Position numbers and translations under genes: made by a program. This document shows, piece by piece, positions 15,707-24,522 of a DNA stretch of 64,000 bases. The number at the start of each line of letters is the position of its first letter. Within the stretch, counting starts at the first letter, position 1. This DNA is from JBQTKD01 sp052386455 (lineage in GTDB: Bacteria > Actinomycetota > Actinomycetes > Sporichthyales > Sporichthyaceae), in assembly GCA_052386455.1 (NCBI GenBank), contig JBQTKD010000087.1, positions 1-64,000 of the forward strand, written 5' to 3'. The notes beneath the pieces were generated by a model. The model ran no database searches. It was not told where the DNA came from and was given only the letters and a program-made list of their open reading frames with translations.

Positions 15707-16491
15707 CGGCCGTTGAAGGTCGGCTTGCGCCGGGCCGCGACCTCGGTGATGCCGTGCCACGCGTCGTCGGTGGTCATGACGCGGGCCATCGAGCGGGACT
15801 CGAGTTCCAGCTGGGTTTCCAGCGGGGTGTTCCACACCGACAGCAGCAGGTTCTTGATCTCCCCGTAGGCCTTCGTGGGGCCCGCCGCCAGTTCGGCGGC
15901 AAGCGCCGCGGCCTTGCCCGCCAACTCGTCGGCGGGAACGACCTCGGTGACCAGACCCTTGCGGCACGCCTCCTGCGCGGTCCAGCGCTGATTGCGCATC
16001 AGGAACTCCGCGGCGGTGCGCAGACCGAGCCGCCGCGGGAGGTAGACCGTGCCGCCGACGTCGCAGGTGAGGCCCACCCCGCAGTAGGCGGCGTAGAAGT
16101 CGGCGGTCTCCGCGGCCAGGCAGAAGTCGCCCGCCGCGGCCAACGCCGTCCCGCCGCCGACGCACAGGGCGTGGACCGCCACGATGACCGGTGCGTCGCC
16201 GCGTGCGAAGCGGGAGAGCGCGGAGCCCATGGCGGCCGTCGCGTTGTTCGCCCACTCGGGCATCGCGGCGCGGTCGGTCCCGATGTCCTTCAGGTCCAGA
16301 CCGACGGAGAAGTAGGGTCCTGCTGCGTCGATCAGGACCGCCCGGACACCCGGATCGGCGTGACACGCCGCGGCCACGGCACTCAGGTCCCGGCAGAACG
16401 CGAAGTCGAAGGGGTTGCCACGCTCGGGCTGATTGAGCGTCACGTGGGCGACCCCGGCGTCGACCTCGAACAGAACGGATTCGAGCTTCAC
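15703..16491 (-). CDS. Enoyl-CoA hydratase family protein
   Basis: A 262-residue crotonase-fold protein with LNQPERGNPFDFAFCRDLSA, GPYFSVGLDLKDIG and VHALCVGGGTALAAAGDFCL. The last region (CGVGLTCDVGGTVYLPRRLG) carries Asp in place of a usual catalytic Glu, a pattern of dienoyl-CoA isomerases and hydrolases as much as hydratases. The GTG start is supported by GGGAGG five bases upstream. First gene of the leftward pair, downstream of operator site E. Confidence 0.82.
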   Translation of the reverse strand: MKLESVLFEVDAGVAHVTLNQPERGNPFDFAFCRDLSAVAAACHADPGVRAVLIDAAGPYFSVGLDLKDIGTDRAAMPEWANNATAAMGSALSRFARGDAPVIVAVHALCVGGGTALAAAGDFCLAAETADFYAAYCGVGLTCDVGGTVYLPRRLGLRTAAEFLMRNQRWTAQEACRKGLVTEVVPADELAGKAAALAAELAAGPTKAYGEIKNLLLSVWNTPLETQLELESRSMARVMTTDDAWHGITEVAARRKPTFNGR

Positions 16492-16525
16492 GCGTACCTC
16501 CCGGCAACGGCGCACAGGACAGATG

Positions 16526-16554
16526 GTCTACTGTTCGACTATCGAAGACTGGAC
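16526..16554. promoter_or_regulatory. Locus operator, site E (best dyad)
   Basis: The core TTCGA-CTA-TCGAA (16534-16546) is a perfect 5-bp inverted repeat, flanked by GTC and GAC at both ends of the 29-bp site. Ten of the 14 symmetric positions match. It lies between the divergent crotonase pair and the AMP ligase, ending six bases before the ligase GTG. Confidence 0.6.
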
Positions 16555-16560
16555 TAGATT

Positions 16561-18132
16561 GTGTCAGAAGTCGTGGTGGATTTCCCCTGGGGGACCGAGA
16601 TCGGGCGCCGCAGCGACGGTGTGCCGTTTCTCGTCTACTCCCCCCGCCGTTCGCACGTCTGCGACCTGCTCTCCGATGCCGCACGCTGGGCCGACCGCAC
16701 GCACCTCGTGCAGGGGACGCGGCGCCTGAGCTTCGCCGAGGTCTTCGCGCGGGTCGAGGCCACGGCCGCGGTGGCGCACGAGCAGGGCGTACGAGCTGGG
16801 GACCGCGTCCTGCTGCTCGCGCCGAACAGCGTGGAGTGGGTGATCTCGTTCTGGGCCGGGCTGCGCCTCGGTGCGGTGGTTGCCGTCGGCAACAGCTGGT
16901 GGAGCGCGGCGGAGATCGCCCACGCCGTCGACCTGGTGCGGCCAGCCCTGGTCCTCGCCGATCCGGCCCGGCTGGCCAACGTACCGGCGGACGCTCCCTC
17001 GGCGGACCTGATGGAGGTCTACGACCGGCGGCCGTCCGGCACCGCTCCCGTGCGGCCGACGGGCCACGAGGACGACCCGGCCCTCATCGTCTTCACCGCA
17101 GGCACAACCGGGTTCGCCAAGGGTGTCGTGCTCGCTCATCGATCCGTCATCGCGAACCTGCACAACCTCCTGGCCGTCTCGGGCAGGCTTCCCCAGAACC
17201 TCGACCCCACCCGCACACCGGCAGTCGTTCTGCAGAGCGGGCCGCTGTTCCACATGGGCGGCGTCCAGTCCCTCCTGCTCGGGCTGCTGAGCGGATCGAC
17301 GACGGTCTTCTTGTCGGGCCGCTTCGATCCCGGCGAGGTCCTCGAACTCGTCGAGCGCGAACGGGTCACCGTGTGGGGCGCGGTCCCGGCCATGGCGGCG
17401 CGGGTACTCGAGCACCCGGACCTCCCCCGCCGGGACGTCACGTCCGTGCGGTCGATCTCGATGGGCGGGGCGCCGGTGCAGCCGCGGCTGCTGGAGAGCC
17501 TCCGCGAGCACTTCACCTCGGCCAAACGCGGACTCTCGACCATCTACGGCATGACCGAAACCGGCGGGACGGTCACCTCCGCGTCCGGTGCGTTGATGGC
17601 GGAACACCCGCAGACCGCGGGCCGCGCGCTGCCGGTGGTGGAGCTGCGAATCGAGAACCCCGACGCCGACGGGGTTGGGGAAATCGTCGTCCGAACGCCG
17701 GGTCAGATGGTCGGCTACTGGGGCCAGGAGGGCGCCGACCTGCTCGACGCGGACGGCTTCGTCCACACCGGCGATCTCGGGCGGCTCCACGACGGTCTGC
17801 TGTTCGTGACCGGGCGCAGCAAGGAGCTCATCATTCGCGGCGGGGAGAACATCGCCCCGGTCCACGTGGAGTCGGCGCTGCTCACCCACCCGGCCGTGCG
17901 CAGCGCGGCGGTGCTCGGCCGGCCCGACGAGGTGATGGGCGAGATCGTCGCGGCGGCGGTCCAGGTGGACTCCCCCGTCACCGCCGAGGAACTCGCCGCG
18001 CACGTCGCTCCGCTGCTGTCGAAGTTCGCCGTGCCGGTGCAGTGGTGGATCGGCACCGAGCCGCTCGCCATGACCGACGCGGGGAAGACCGACAAGCGCC
18101 GCATCGCGGCACTCTGGCCCGGGCCGATCTGA
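16561..18132 (+). CDS. AMP-forming acyl-CoA ligase
   Basis: A 523-residue class I adenylate-forming ligase. Visible motifs are the P-loop-like FTAGTTGFAKGVVLAHRS, IYGMTETGG, FVHTGDLG, the hinge GRSKELIIRGGENIAPVHVE and a C-terminal catalytic Lys in DAGKTDKRRIAAL. It should activate a carboxylic acid to its CoA ester. Neighbouring BadH/BadI-like genes make an alicyclic acid a reasonable candidate, by inference. The GTG at 16561 has no ribosome site; operator site E ends just before it, so the transcript may be leaderless or very short-leadered. Confidence 0.85.
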   Translation: MSEVVVDFPWGTEIGRRSDGVPFLVYSPRRSHVCDLLSDAARWADRTHLVQGTRRLSFAEVFARVEATAAVAHEQGVRAGDRVLLLAPNSVEWVISFWAGLRLGAVVAVGNSWWSAAEIAHAVDLVRPALVLADPARLANVPADAPSADLMEVYDRRPSGTAPVRPTGHEDDPALIVFTAGTTGFAKGVVLAHRSVIANLHNLLAVSGRLPQNLDPTRTPAVVLQSGPLFHMGGVQSLLLGLLSGSTTVFLSGRFDPGEVLELVERERVTVWGAVPAMAARVLEHPDLPRRDVTSVRSISMGGAPVQPRLLESLREHFTSAKRGLSTIYGMTETGGTVTSASGALMAEHPQTAGRALPVVELRIENPDADGVGEIVVRTPGQMVGYWGQEGADLLDADGFVHTGDLGRLHDGLLFVTGRSKELIIRGGENIAPVHVESALLTHPAVRSAAVLGRPDEVMGEIVAAAVQVDSPVTAEELAAHVAPLLSKFAVPVQWWIGTEPLAMTDAGKTDKRRIAALWPGPI

Positions 18133-18179
18133 GTAGCCGCACCCATGCGCCCACCCCTGCGTTCTGCGACGCTTCTCGA

Positions 18180-19341
18180 GTGACGAGGAAACTGCAGACG
18201 GCGTTGGTCGCCGTCGGGTGTGCACTGGCACTCGTGGGGTGCGGTTCCGAGGCGACGACAACGCCCGCCCAGACCGCGACGCCCGCGCCGCGCGTGCTCT
18301 CGCTCCTCGACGCAAAGCCGCTGGCGCTGGCGAACCCCATCCTCACCGTGCCCATCGAACGCACCGACCGGCGCGGCAACAACGTGCTGGAGATCAGCCC
18401 AGAGGGAAGCCTGTTGGTCGCCGTTGGCCGGGGGCCCTACATCGACGAGGGGTTTGCGAAGGACCAGCACGTTCTGCAGCTGCTCGCTCCTGGAGCGCCG
18501 GCACGGACGATTCCGACCATCCCGGGCCCCCTGCCCCGGGCCATTCGGGGCGCGGACGTCGACGAACGGACGATCGTGTGGCTGGAGTCCTCGAGCCGGG
18601 CGGCAACCTCGGCTCCGTGGACCCTCTTCGCCCACGACCGGGCCCGCGGAATCACGAAGGCGGTGGCAACCGACGCCGATCAACGCGGAACGGAGTCCAG
18701 CGCCGCGGACCCCATGGTCGCCGGAGATCGCCTCTACTGGACCGCGATCGAGGGCACGCCCGACGAGGAGGGACAGACCAACGCCTACTCCAGGGATCTC
18801 GCCGCCGCCGAGCCGATTCGTAGGGAGGCGACCGACGTGGCCGATCTGAGCGTCGACGGCGACTGGATGTTCTGGACCACCGTCGAGGAGCTCGACGAGA
18901 CGAACTCCCGGACGACGGTGCACCGGCGCGACCTGCGGACGGGCGCGGAGTCGATCGTCGCCGCCGTCGACCTCGGGCTCTACGGACGCATCGTGACCCT
19001 GAAGTCCGCGGGTCCGGACGTCGCGTGGATCGAGAAGGGCGCGGACACGGCGCAAGCGCCGCCGCCCTATCGCCTGGTCGTCCACGGGTCCGACGGGGTC
19101 GTCGCCGTCGACGGCGAGTTGTTCGGCGGGTTGACGGTCGGCGCGGGCCTGCTCGGCTGGACCGGGGTACGTCGACGGCCGGCCCGGATCCGGCGGGACC
19201 TGGCTGCTGGATCGGACGAACACGACGCTCTACTCGATCCCGCGAAGCCCGGGGAGCGGGCCGGTGCAGATCGGGGACTCGCACTTCGCCTGGCGCGACG
19301 AATCCCGCTGGCACGTCCAAACCCTGACGTCGGTGCGCTGA
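18180..19341 (+). CDS. Putative lipoprotein with an apparent frameshift
   Basis: Starts at a GTG with a lipoprotein signal (VTRKLQTALVAVGCALALVG followed by the lipidated Cys). The body contains repeated short strands such as GDRLYWTAIEGTPDEEG and VDGDWMFWTTVEEL, suggesting a beta-propeller or similar. The frame from the start ends at 19409 with an Arg-rich, unlike-protein tail that runs into the convergent gene. Dropping one G from GGGG at 19164-19167 instead gives a natural continuation (TWLLDRTNTTLYSIPRSPG, then DSHFAWRDESRWHVQTLTS) ending at 19341. I report that corrected extent. No family is recognised. Confidence 0.65.
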
Positions 19342-19378
19342 CCGGGCGGCTCAGGCGGCGGGAGAACTGGCCGACTCC

Positions 19379-20299
19379 TCACGGGCCGCCGACGATCCCC
19401 CGAACATAGTCCGCGAGCCAGCCCATCTCCACGTGTGCGCCCGCCGGCCTCCCGTTCAAGGTCGCGGACATGCCGACCTCGTGGAGCACCAGGCTCTGGA
19501 TCGGCATCCCCCAGCCGGCGGCGTAGTGGCCCTCGAAGGTCAGCTCTGCACCGGATTCGTCGCGGACGGTGCCGGCGACCCTCCGGTGCATCATCGCCGC
19601 GTCGAGGTCGAAGTCGACGTCCGCGCCCACTATGCGGGCGACGACGCCGGCGCGGTTGACGTAGCCCCACAGCAGGGCCTTGCCGCTCGCGTTCATGAGG
19701 CACAGGTGCAGGGACAGCGCCCCGTCGGGAGTGACCGCGTTGATCCACTTCCAGTGCATCATGTAGTTCCAGTTGCGGGTGCCCCAGGAGTGGTCGCGGT
19801 GGCCGACGCCAGTGAACTCGACCTCCCGCCCGCGCAACCGCAGCCGACCGCGCGTGACGCCGGACTGCTCGTAGCGGTTGTGCGCCATCCAGTCCGGGCA
19901 CCCGTCGGCGTTGTCCCGCCAGGTGAACGGGTGGTGGACGCCCTCGAAACGGAGCGCCAGGTCCAGTTCGCCGTCGTCGAAGGCGAACTCGGCGACCTTC
20001 AGCGGATCGGACTGACGGCACGTCAGACCGCTGACCGCGAAGTCGCGGAGATCGTCCCCGGAGTGCTCCGCGTCGGCGACGTAGGAGAGGTAATCGGGCT
20101 TGGTGAAGTCCGGTCCCGCGACGAACACGAACCGGCCCCACTTCGTCCCGCCCTCGCGCCAGACGTAGACGAAGACAAGGAGGTTCTCCTCTGGGATCGG
20201 CGCGGTGATCGCCAGGCTTTCGCGGGCCAGTGGGCCGCTTGCCGACTCGGCGTGCAGCAGGTCGTCCTCGGGAGCGAACTGTGTCAGCGGGGCGATCAT
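19379..20299 (-). CDS. DUF7064-like lipocalin/CrtC-fold protein
   Basis: A 306-residue soluble protein with segments typical of the CrtC-like hydroxyneurosporene-synthase/DUF7064 family: HHPFTWRDNADGCPDWMAHN, FTGVGHRDHSWGTRNWNYMM and LEFEGHYAAGWGMP-like strands. The His-Asp-His (GHRDHSWG) centre is conserved in hydratases of this fold. It is last in an operon with an acyl-CoA ligase and the swivel-domain protein, joined by TGATG overlaps. A hydratase or hydrolase of a hydrophobic substrate is possible; no reaction is established from the sequence. Confidence 0.65.
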   Translation of the reverse strand: MIAPLTQFAPEDDLLHAESASGPLARESLAITAPIPEENLLVFVYVWREGGTKWGRFVFVAGPDFTKPDYLSYVADAEHSGDDLRDFAVSGLTCRQSDPLKVAEFAFDDGELDLALRFEGVHHPFTWRDNADGCPDWMAHNRYEQSGVTRGRLRLRGREVEFTGVGHRDHSWGTRNWNYMMHWKWINAVTPDGALSLHLCLMNASGKALLWGYVNRAGVVARIVGADVDFDLDAAMMHRRVAGTVRDESGAELTFEGHYAAGWGMPIQSLVLHEVGMSATLNGRPAGAHVEMGWLADYVRGIVGGP

Positions 20300-22629
20300 C
20301 AGTAGCTTCCCTCGGTTTCGCGGTCGCGGCCCAGGGTCTGCAGGTAGTCCTCGTGCAGCTCCATCCAGACGGTGTGGACCGAGTCGACCGCCGGGGAGAC
20401 CAGGTACTGCCAGTCCCCCGCCTCGGCGCGGGAGAGCGCGTCGTTCAATCGCGCCTCGTAGGAGGCAAACCTGGGCAGGAGTTCTGCGGTCCGCTGCAGC
20501 ACCGTGCCGGCCCGCTCGACCTTCTTCGCGAAGTCGTCCGCGAGCAGTTCCAGTTCGGACGCGGCCACGCCGGCGGCCTTGGTGGACAGCGACTTGATGG
20601 GGCCGTTCAGCGACAGGAAGCGCTCGTAGATCGGGGCCAGCGCGTCGAGGTCCAGGCCGGCGCGTTCGGCGTCGAGAACGGCCTGGTGTCGCGCGCGACC
20701 GGCTTTGGTGAGCAGGTAGCCGCTGTGGGTCTTCTGCACGAGTTCGGCGGCCTCGAGGGCCTCGGCGCCGGCGACAGCCGGGAGACTGCCGCGCAGCGCG
20801 AGGGCGTGCAGTGCCGGTTGGACGTCGAAGTCCGGCTCCGGGGGCGAACCCAGCCCGGAGTCCGGCACCAGGCCGACGCCCATCAGGAACACTGCGCCGA
20901 GCGCCTGCTGGGCCTCGCCGCCGCCGCCGGTCAATGCCGGGTAGACGGCCTCGGTCAACGGGTCGAAGGCGTCGAAGTCCGCGGCGAGCATCTCGTCCCA
21001 CATGCCGATGGCACGAGCGAACGGAAGCAGGAACTCGCGCGCGTAGACCTTCACGCCGTTGCGTACGCGCGTGTCCCACGGGGTCGCCGCGATGGTCTTG
21101 TAGAGCTCGAGCATGGCGGCGTTGCAGCGCGCGACGATGGCGGCCATCTCGGGGAAGTCGAGCCTGCGGACCTGCGAGACCGGGGTGTCCCACGTGTCGC
21201 GGGCGTAGACCGCGACGCCGGAGAGGTACTTCAGGTAGTTCTTCGGCTGCGCGAACGTGGTGGCGATGTCGTTGATGGTGATCGTGACCGGACCCTCTCG
21301 ATCGAACTGAGCGGGGCGAAAGAACATCGCCTGGGTGACGCAGTAGGGCAGGCCCGCGTAGCCGTCGGCCCACTCGTGCGCGGTCTCGTAGAGGAAGTGG
21401 TCCCGCACGATCACGAAACCGCCGCCGGGCAGCGGGTACGGGCCGGTGTCGTTCAGCGCCGCGCGACAGTCGTAGTGCAACAGGAAGCCGGACAGTTCGG
21501 TGGCGGCGTTGAAGGCGCGGAACGCCGCCATTTCCTCGGGGTCGTCGAGGCGGTGTTCCTCGTCGCGGAAGCGGGTCAGCCACTCCTGGCTCAGGGCCGG
21601 CACCAGGTAGTCGCGTCCCGAGACGTAGCCGGGCCCCTCGCCCCACAGTCCGTACTGCAGACGGCGCTGGAACTGAACGAGCGCGTTGGCGTTGCCGCGG
21701 GGGTCCGGGCCGAGGTCCTGGCCCAGGGCGGAGGCGAGGGCCCGCCCGATCAGTGGACAGGCACCGAGCGCCCAGATGCGCACGTGGTTGGCCTTGCTGC
21801 CGATCTCCCGGGTGGGGATGGCGCCCAGCTCGATCACGCCGTCGACGCCGATCCGCTCGGTGATCGTCTCGACCCAGTGCCGGTAGGTGGCCCACTGCTG
21901 AACGAACGCGACGGTCTCGTATTCCTGACGAGGAATCAGACCGGACTCGCCCTCGGTCTGGCGGCTCTTGATGAGGTCCCAGAGGTTCCATCCGGTGTAG
22001 GCCGCGTACTCGTCGAGCTCGACGGCGGACAGGTCGCGCCGGACGTTGTCGGCCGTGTTGTTCAGGACGCCGGAGCGCAGCCGGTTGCGCAGCTGCCGGT
22101 TCCCGCGCGTGCCGTCGGCGATCTCGCCGCGGTAGGCGGCCATCAGCGCGGCGAGCTGTTCGGCCATGGCCGCCGCGGCTGGGTCGGGCTCGGCCGCGTT
22201 GGCGGCGGCGTCCCCGTAGGCGCGGTCGGACTCTGCGATGAGCGCTCGGCCGTTCGGGACGGACGCGACGTCCAGCCGGACGATCGCGCCGTTGGGCGGG
22301 ATGATCTCGCCGCGAGCCGAGGCGACGCCTTCGGTGAACGACACCGACATGAGGCACGGGATCCCGTACTCGCGCGACAGGATCCCGAGGTGGCTCTCGG
22401 GCGCGCCCTGCAGGGTCATGACGCCCTTGACGCCGGCCGACAGAGCGGGCGTCAGAAATGTGGTCGTCCCGCCGCGCGCGAGCACGATCGTGTCCCGAAC
22501 GCCGGGCGAGGCGACGAAGTCCAGGACCGCCTGAGGGGAGTCGAGCCAGACGACCGGGCCCTCGACCATGCCGTCGTGCTCGAAGACCGTGAGGCCGGTC
22601 CCGATCTCGGCGAAACCCTCGTCTTTCAT
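20299..22629 (-). CDS. PEP-utiliser mobile (swivel) domain protein, 776 residues
   Basis: Residues about 20-120 match the phosphohistidine swivel domain of PEP synthase and PPDK: VLARGGTTTFLTPALSAG, then QGAPESHLGILSREYGIPCL, where His80 sits at the phospho-His position. No ATP-grasp or PEP-binding barrel follows. The remaining ~650 residues are unfamiliar, with a helical part rich in Trp and Tyr (EYETVAFVQQWATYRHWVET) and a winged-helix-like part near residue 620-700 (KTHSGYLLTKAGRARHQAVL). The ATG overlaps the ligase stop (ATGA) and its stop overlaps the DUF7064-like start. It may dephosphorylate or phosphorylate a partner or substrate; this is inference. Confidence 0.7.
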   Translation of the reverse strand: MKDEGFAEIGTGLTVFEHDGMVEGPVVWLDSPQAVLDFVASPGVRDTIVLARGGTTTFLTPALSAGVKGVMTLQGAPESHLGILSREYGIPCLMSVSFTEGVASARGEIIPPNGAIVRLDVASVPNGRALIAESDRAYGDAAANAAEPDPAAAAMAEQLAALMAAYRGEIADGTRGNRQLRNRLRSGVLNNTADNVRRDLSAVELDEYAAYTGWNLWDLIKSRQTEGESGLIPRQEYETVAFVQQWATYRHWVETITERIGVDGVIELGAIPTREIGSKANHVRIWALGACPLIGRALASALGQDLGPDPRGNANALVQFQRRLQYGLWGEGPGYVSGRDYLVPALSQEWLTRFRDEEHRLDDPEEMAAFRAFNAATELSGFLLHYDCRAALNDTGPYPLPGGGFVIVRDHFLYETAHEWADGYAGLPYCVTQAMFFRPAQFDREGPVTITINDIATTFAQPKNYLKYLSGVAVYARDTWDTPVSQVRRLDFPEMAAIVARCNAAMLELYKTIAATPWDTRVRNGVKVYAREFLLPFARAIGMWDEMLAADFDAFDPLTEAVYPALTGGGGEAQQALGAVFLMGVGLVPDSGLGSPPEPDFDVQPALHALALRGSLPAVAGAEALEAAELVQKTHSGYLLTKAGRARHQAVLDAERAGLDLDALAPIYERFLSLNGPIKSLSTKAAGVAASELELLADDFAKKVERAGTVLQRTAELLPRFASYEARLNDALSRAEAGDWQYLVSPAVDSVHTVWMELHEDYLQTLGRDRETEGSY

Positions 22630-24431
22630 GCCTGCGGCGCTGCGTACAGGGCGTCGATGACGTCGGCGTACTTCGCCTCGATGGGACGGCGGCGCAGCTT
22701 GTTGGTCGGGGTGATCTCCTCGCCGCCGGGCAGCCACTCGGTGGCCAACAGTTCCCACGCCTTGATCTGCTCGACACGGGCGAGGCGCTCGTTTGCTCGT
22801 TCGACGCCGGCGGCGACCTCGGCCCGGACCCGCGGGTCCGCCGCGATCACGGCGGTGCTCGCTCCCTCGACGCCGTTGCGGGCGGCCCAGGCGGCGGCGG
22901 CGTCGGGGTCGAGGGTCAACAGCGCCACGTTGTAGAGCCGGGCGTCGCCGATGCAGATCGCCTGTCCGATCAGCGGGCAGCCGCCCTTGAGCTCCATCTC
23001 GATCTTGCTCGGCGCCATGTTCTTGCCGGCCGAGTTGATGATGAGTTCCTTCTTGCGGTCGACGATGCGCAGGTACCCGTCCTCGTCGACCTGCCCGATG
23101 TCGCCGGTGTGCATCCAGCCGTCCACGACCGCCTCGGCGGTGAGGTCCGGGCGGTCCTTGTACCCGGCCATCAGCGTCGCGCCGGAGATGAGGATCTCGC
23201 CGTCCTCCGCGAGCCGAAGCCCGACGCCCGGCATCGCGGGACCCACCGTGCCGAGCTTGACCTTCCCCGGCGGGTTGATGGTGACCAGCAGGATCTCGGA
23301 CATGCCCCACAGTTCCTCGAGTGGGAGGCCGATGGCGGCGAAGAACTCCAGCACCGCGTACGGCGTCGGAGCCGCGCCCACCGAGGGCCATTCCAGGCAG
23401 TCCATGCCGATCTTCGCGCGCAGCTTGCCGAGCACGAGGTCGTCGGCGCGGGCGTACTCCTCGAGCAGCAGGACCGGCACGTCCTCGCCGCGCTGTTCGG
23501 CCCGGACCTTGCGCAGGCCGACGTCCACGGCCCACTCCATGGCCTTGCGCTTCTCCGGGTCGCTCTCGCCGGCGATCGCGCCGGTAAGGGCGCCGTGCAG
23601 CTTTTCGTAGATGCGAGGCACGGAGAAGATCCGCGTCGGGCGGGCGTCGGCGAGCGCGGCGGCGACGGTCTTCGGGTCGGCGACGGTCGTGATCTCGTAC
23701 CCGAAGCACATGCCGCTGTAGTGGGAGATGAACCGCTCGGCGATGTGCGCCATGGGCAGGAACGAGATCACCCGGCCCTGCGCGCTGACGCCGTTGACGG
23801 CGTTGAGGTTGCGGCAGCCGGCCAGGATCGAGGAGTGCGTGTGCTGCACGCCCTTCGGCTGACCCGTCGTGCCGGAGGTGTAGATCAGCGTGATCGGGGT
23901 GTCCGGGCCGATCGAGTGCCAGGTGGCCTCGAAGTCGAAACCTGCCGGTGCAGGGGTCGCCTCCAGCTCCGCGAGAGTCCGCGCTCCGGGAGCGTCGCCC
24001 TCCACCAGCACCACGTCGGGCGCTTCGGCCATTCCTGCGACGGCCTCGAGAACGCGCGGCGCGAAGGCAGGCTCCGTGACCACGATCCGGGAGCCGGACT
24101 GCTCCAACAGCCAGCGGATGTCCTCGACCGGGCACGTGGCGTAGATGGAGAACGGCGTCACGCCGAGGTGCATGGCGCCCGTGTCGACGAGATTGTGCTC
24201 GGGGCGGTTGGTCAGCATCAGTGCGAGGACGTCGCCGGCGCCGACACCGGCGGCGGCCAGGCCGCCGGCGATGCGTTCGACGCGCTGTGCGTACGCCCGC
24301 CACGTGATCGCCACGCCGCCGCCGACGGTCCGCAACGCCACCTGGTCCGCGCACTCGGCCGCGGTGCGCTGGAACGCGCCGCACAGCGTCGTTTCGTCGA
24401 GCGTTGCCCACTGGCCGCGTGCTGCAGACAT
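22626..24431 (-). CDS. Long-chain acyl-CoA synthetase (FadD15-like)
   Basis: A 601-residue adenylate-forming enzyme of the AMP-binding long-chain type. Motifs are LIYTSGTTGQPKGVQHTHSS, LPMAHIAERFISHYSG, LWGMSEILLVT (the Y/WGxTE position with Ser), WMHTGDIGQVDEDGYLRIVD and RKKELIINSAGKNMAPSKIE, with a C-terminal PTNKLRRRPI Lys. The LPMAHIAER and KNMAPSKIE forms are those of long-chain synthetases related to mycobacterial FadD15. It starts an operon with the swivel-domain and DUF7064-like genes and diverges from the flavoprotein at 24523. Confidence 0.88.
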   Translation of the reverse strand: MSAARGQWATLDETTLCGAFQRTAAECADQVALRTVGGGVAITWRAYAQRVERIAGGLAAAGVGAGDVLALMLTNRPEHNLVDTGAMHLGVTPFSIYATCPVEDIRWLLEQSGSRIVVTEPAFAPRVLEAVAGMAEAPDVVLVEGDAPGARTLAELEATPAPAGFDFEATWHSIGPDTPITLIYTSGTTGQPKGVQHTHSSILAGCRNLNAVNGVSAQGRVISFLPMAHIAERFISHYSGMCFGYEITTVADPKTVAAALADARPTRIFSVPRIYEKLHGALTGAIAGESDPEKRKAMEWAVDVGLRKVRAEQRGEDVPVLLLEEYARADDLVLGKLRAKIGMDCLEWPSVGAAPTPYAVLEFFAAIGLPLEELWGMSEILLVTINPPGKVKLGTVGPAMPGVGLRLAEDGEILISGATLMAGYKDRPDLTAEAVVDGWMHTGDIGQVDEDGYLRIVDRKKELIINSAGKNMAPSKIEMELKGGCPLIGQAICIGDARLYNVALLTLDPDAAAAWAARNGVEGASTAVIAADPRVRAEVAAGVERANERLARVEQIKAWELLATEWLPGGEEITPTNKLRRRPIEAKYADVIDALYAAPQA

Positions 24432-24444
24432 GTCGGATCCCCGA

Positions 24445-24470
24445 TACTCGCATATTCGACTATTTGATTA
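24445..24470. promoter_or_regulatory. Locus operator, site F
   Basis: TACTCGCATATTCGACTAT followed by TTGATTA. Its first half aligns with site B and its core TTCGACTATTTGA with the dyad of site E. It begins 13 bp upstream of the leftward acyl-CoA synthetase start and lies ahead of the rightward flavoprotein. Confidence 0.5.
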
Positions 24471-24522
24471 ACAGATGTTTGTCCCCGAGGATGGGCCCGT
24501 CAAGAGAGACGAGGGAGTCTTC

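Noticed and set aside
16561..16600. CTCTAG...ACTATC as -35/-10 promoter boxes
   Set aside because: The hexamers are only six bases apart, too close for a sigma-70-type promoter; the dyad symmetry favours an operator, though ACTATC may overlap a -10 box.
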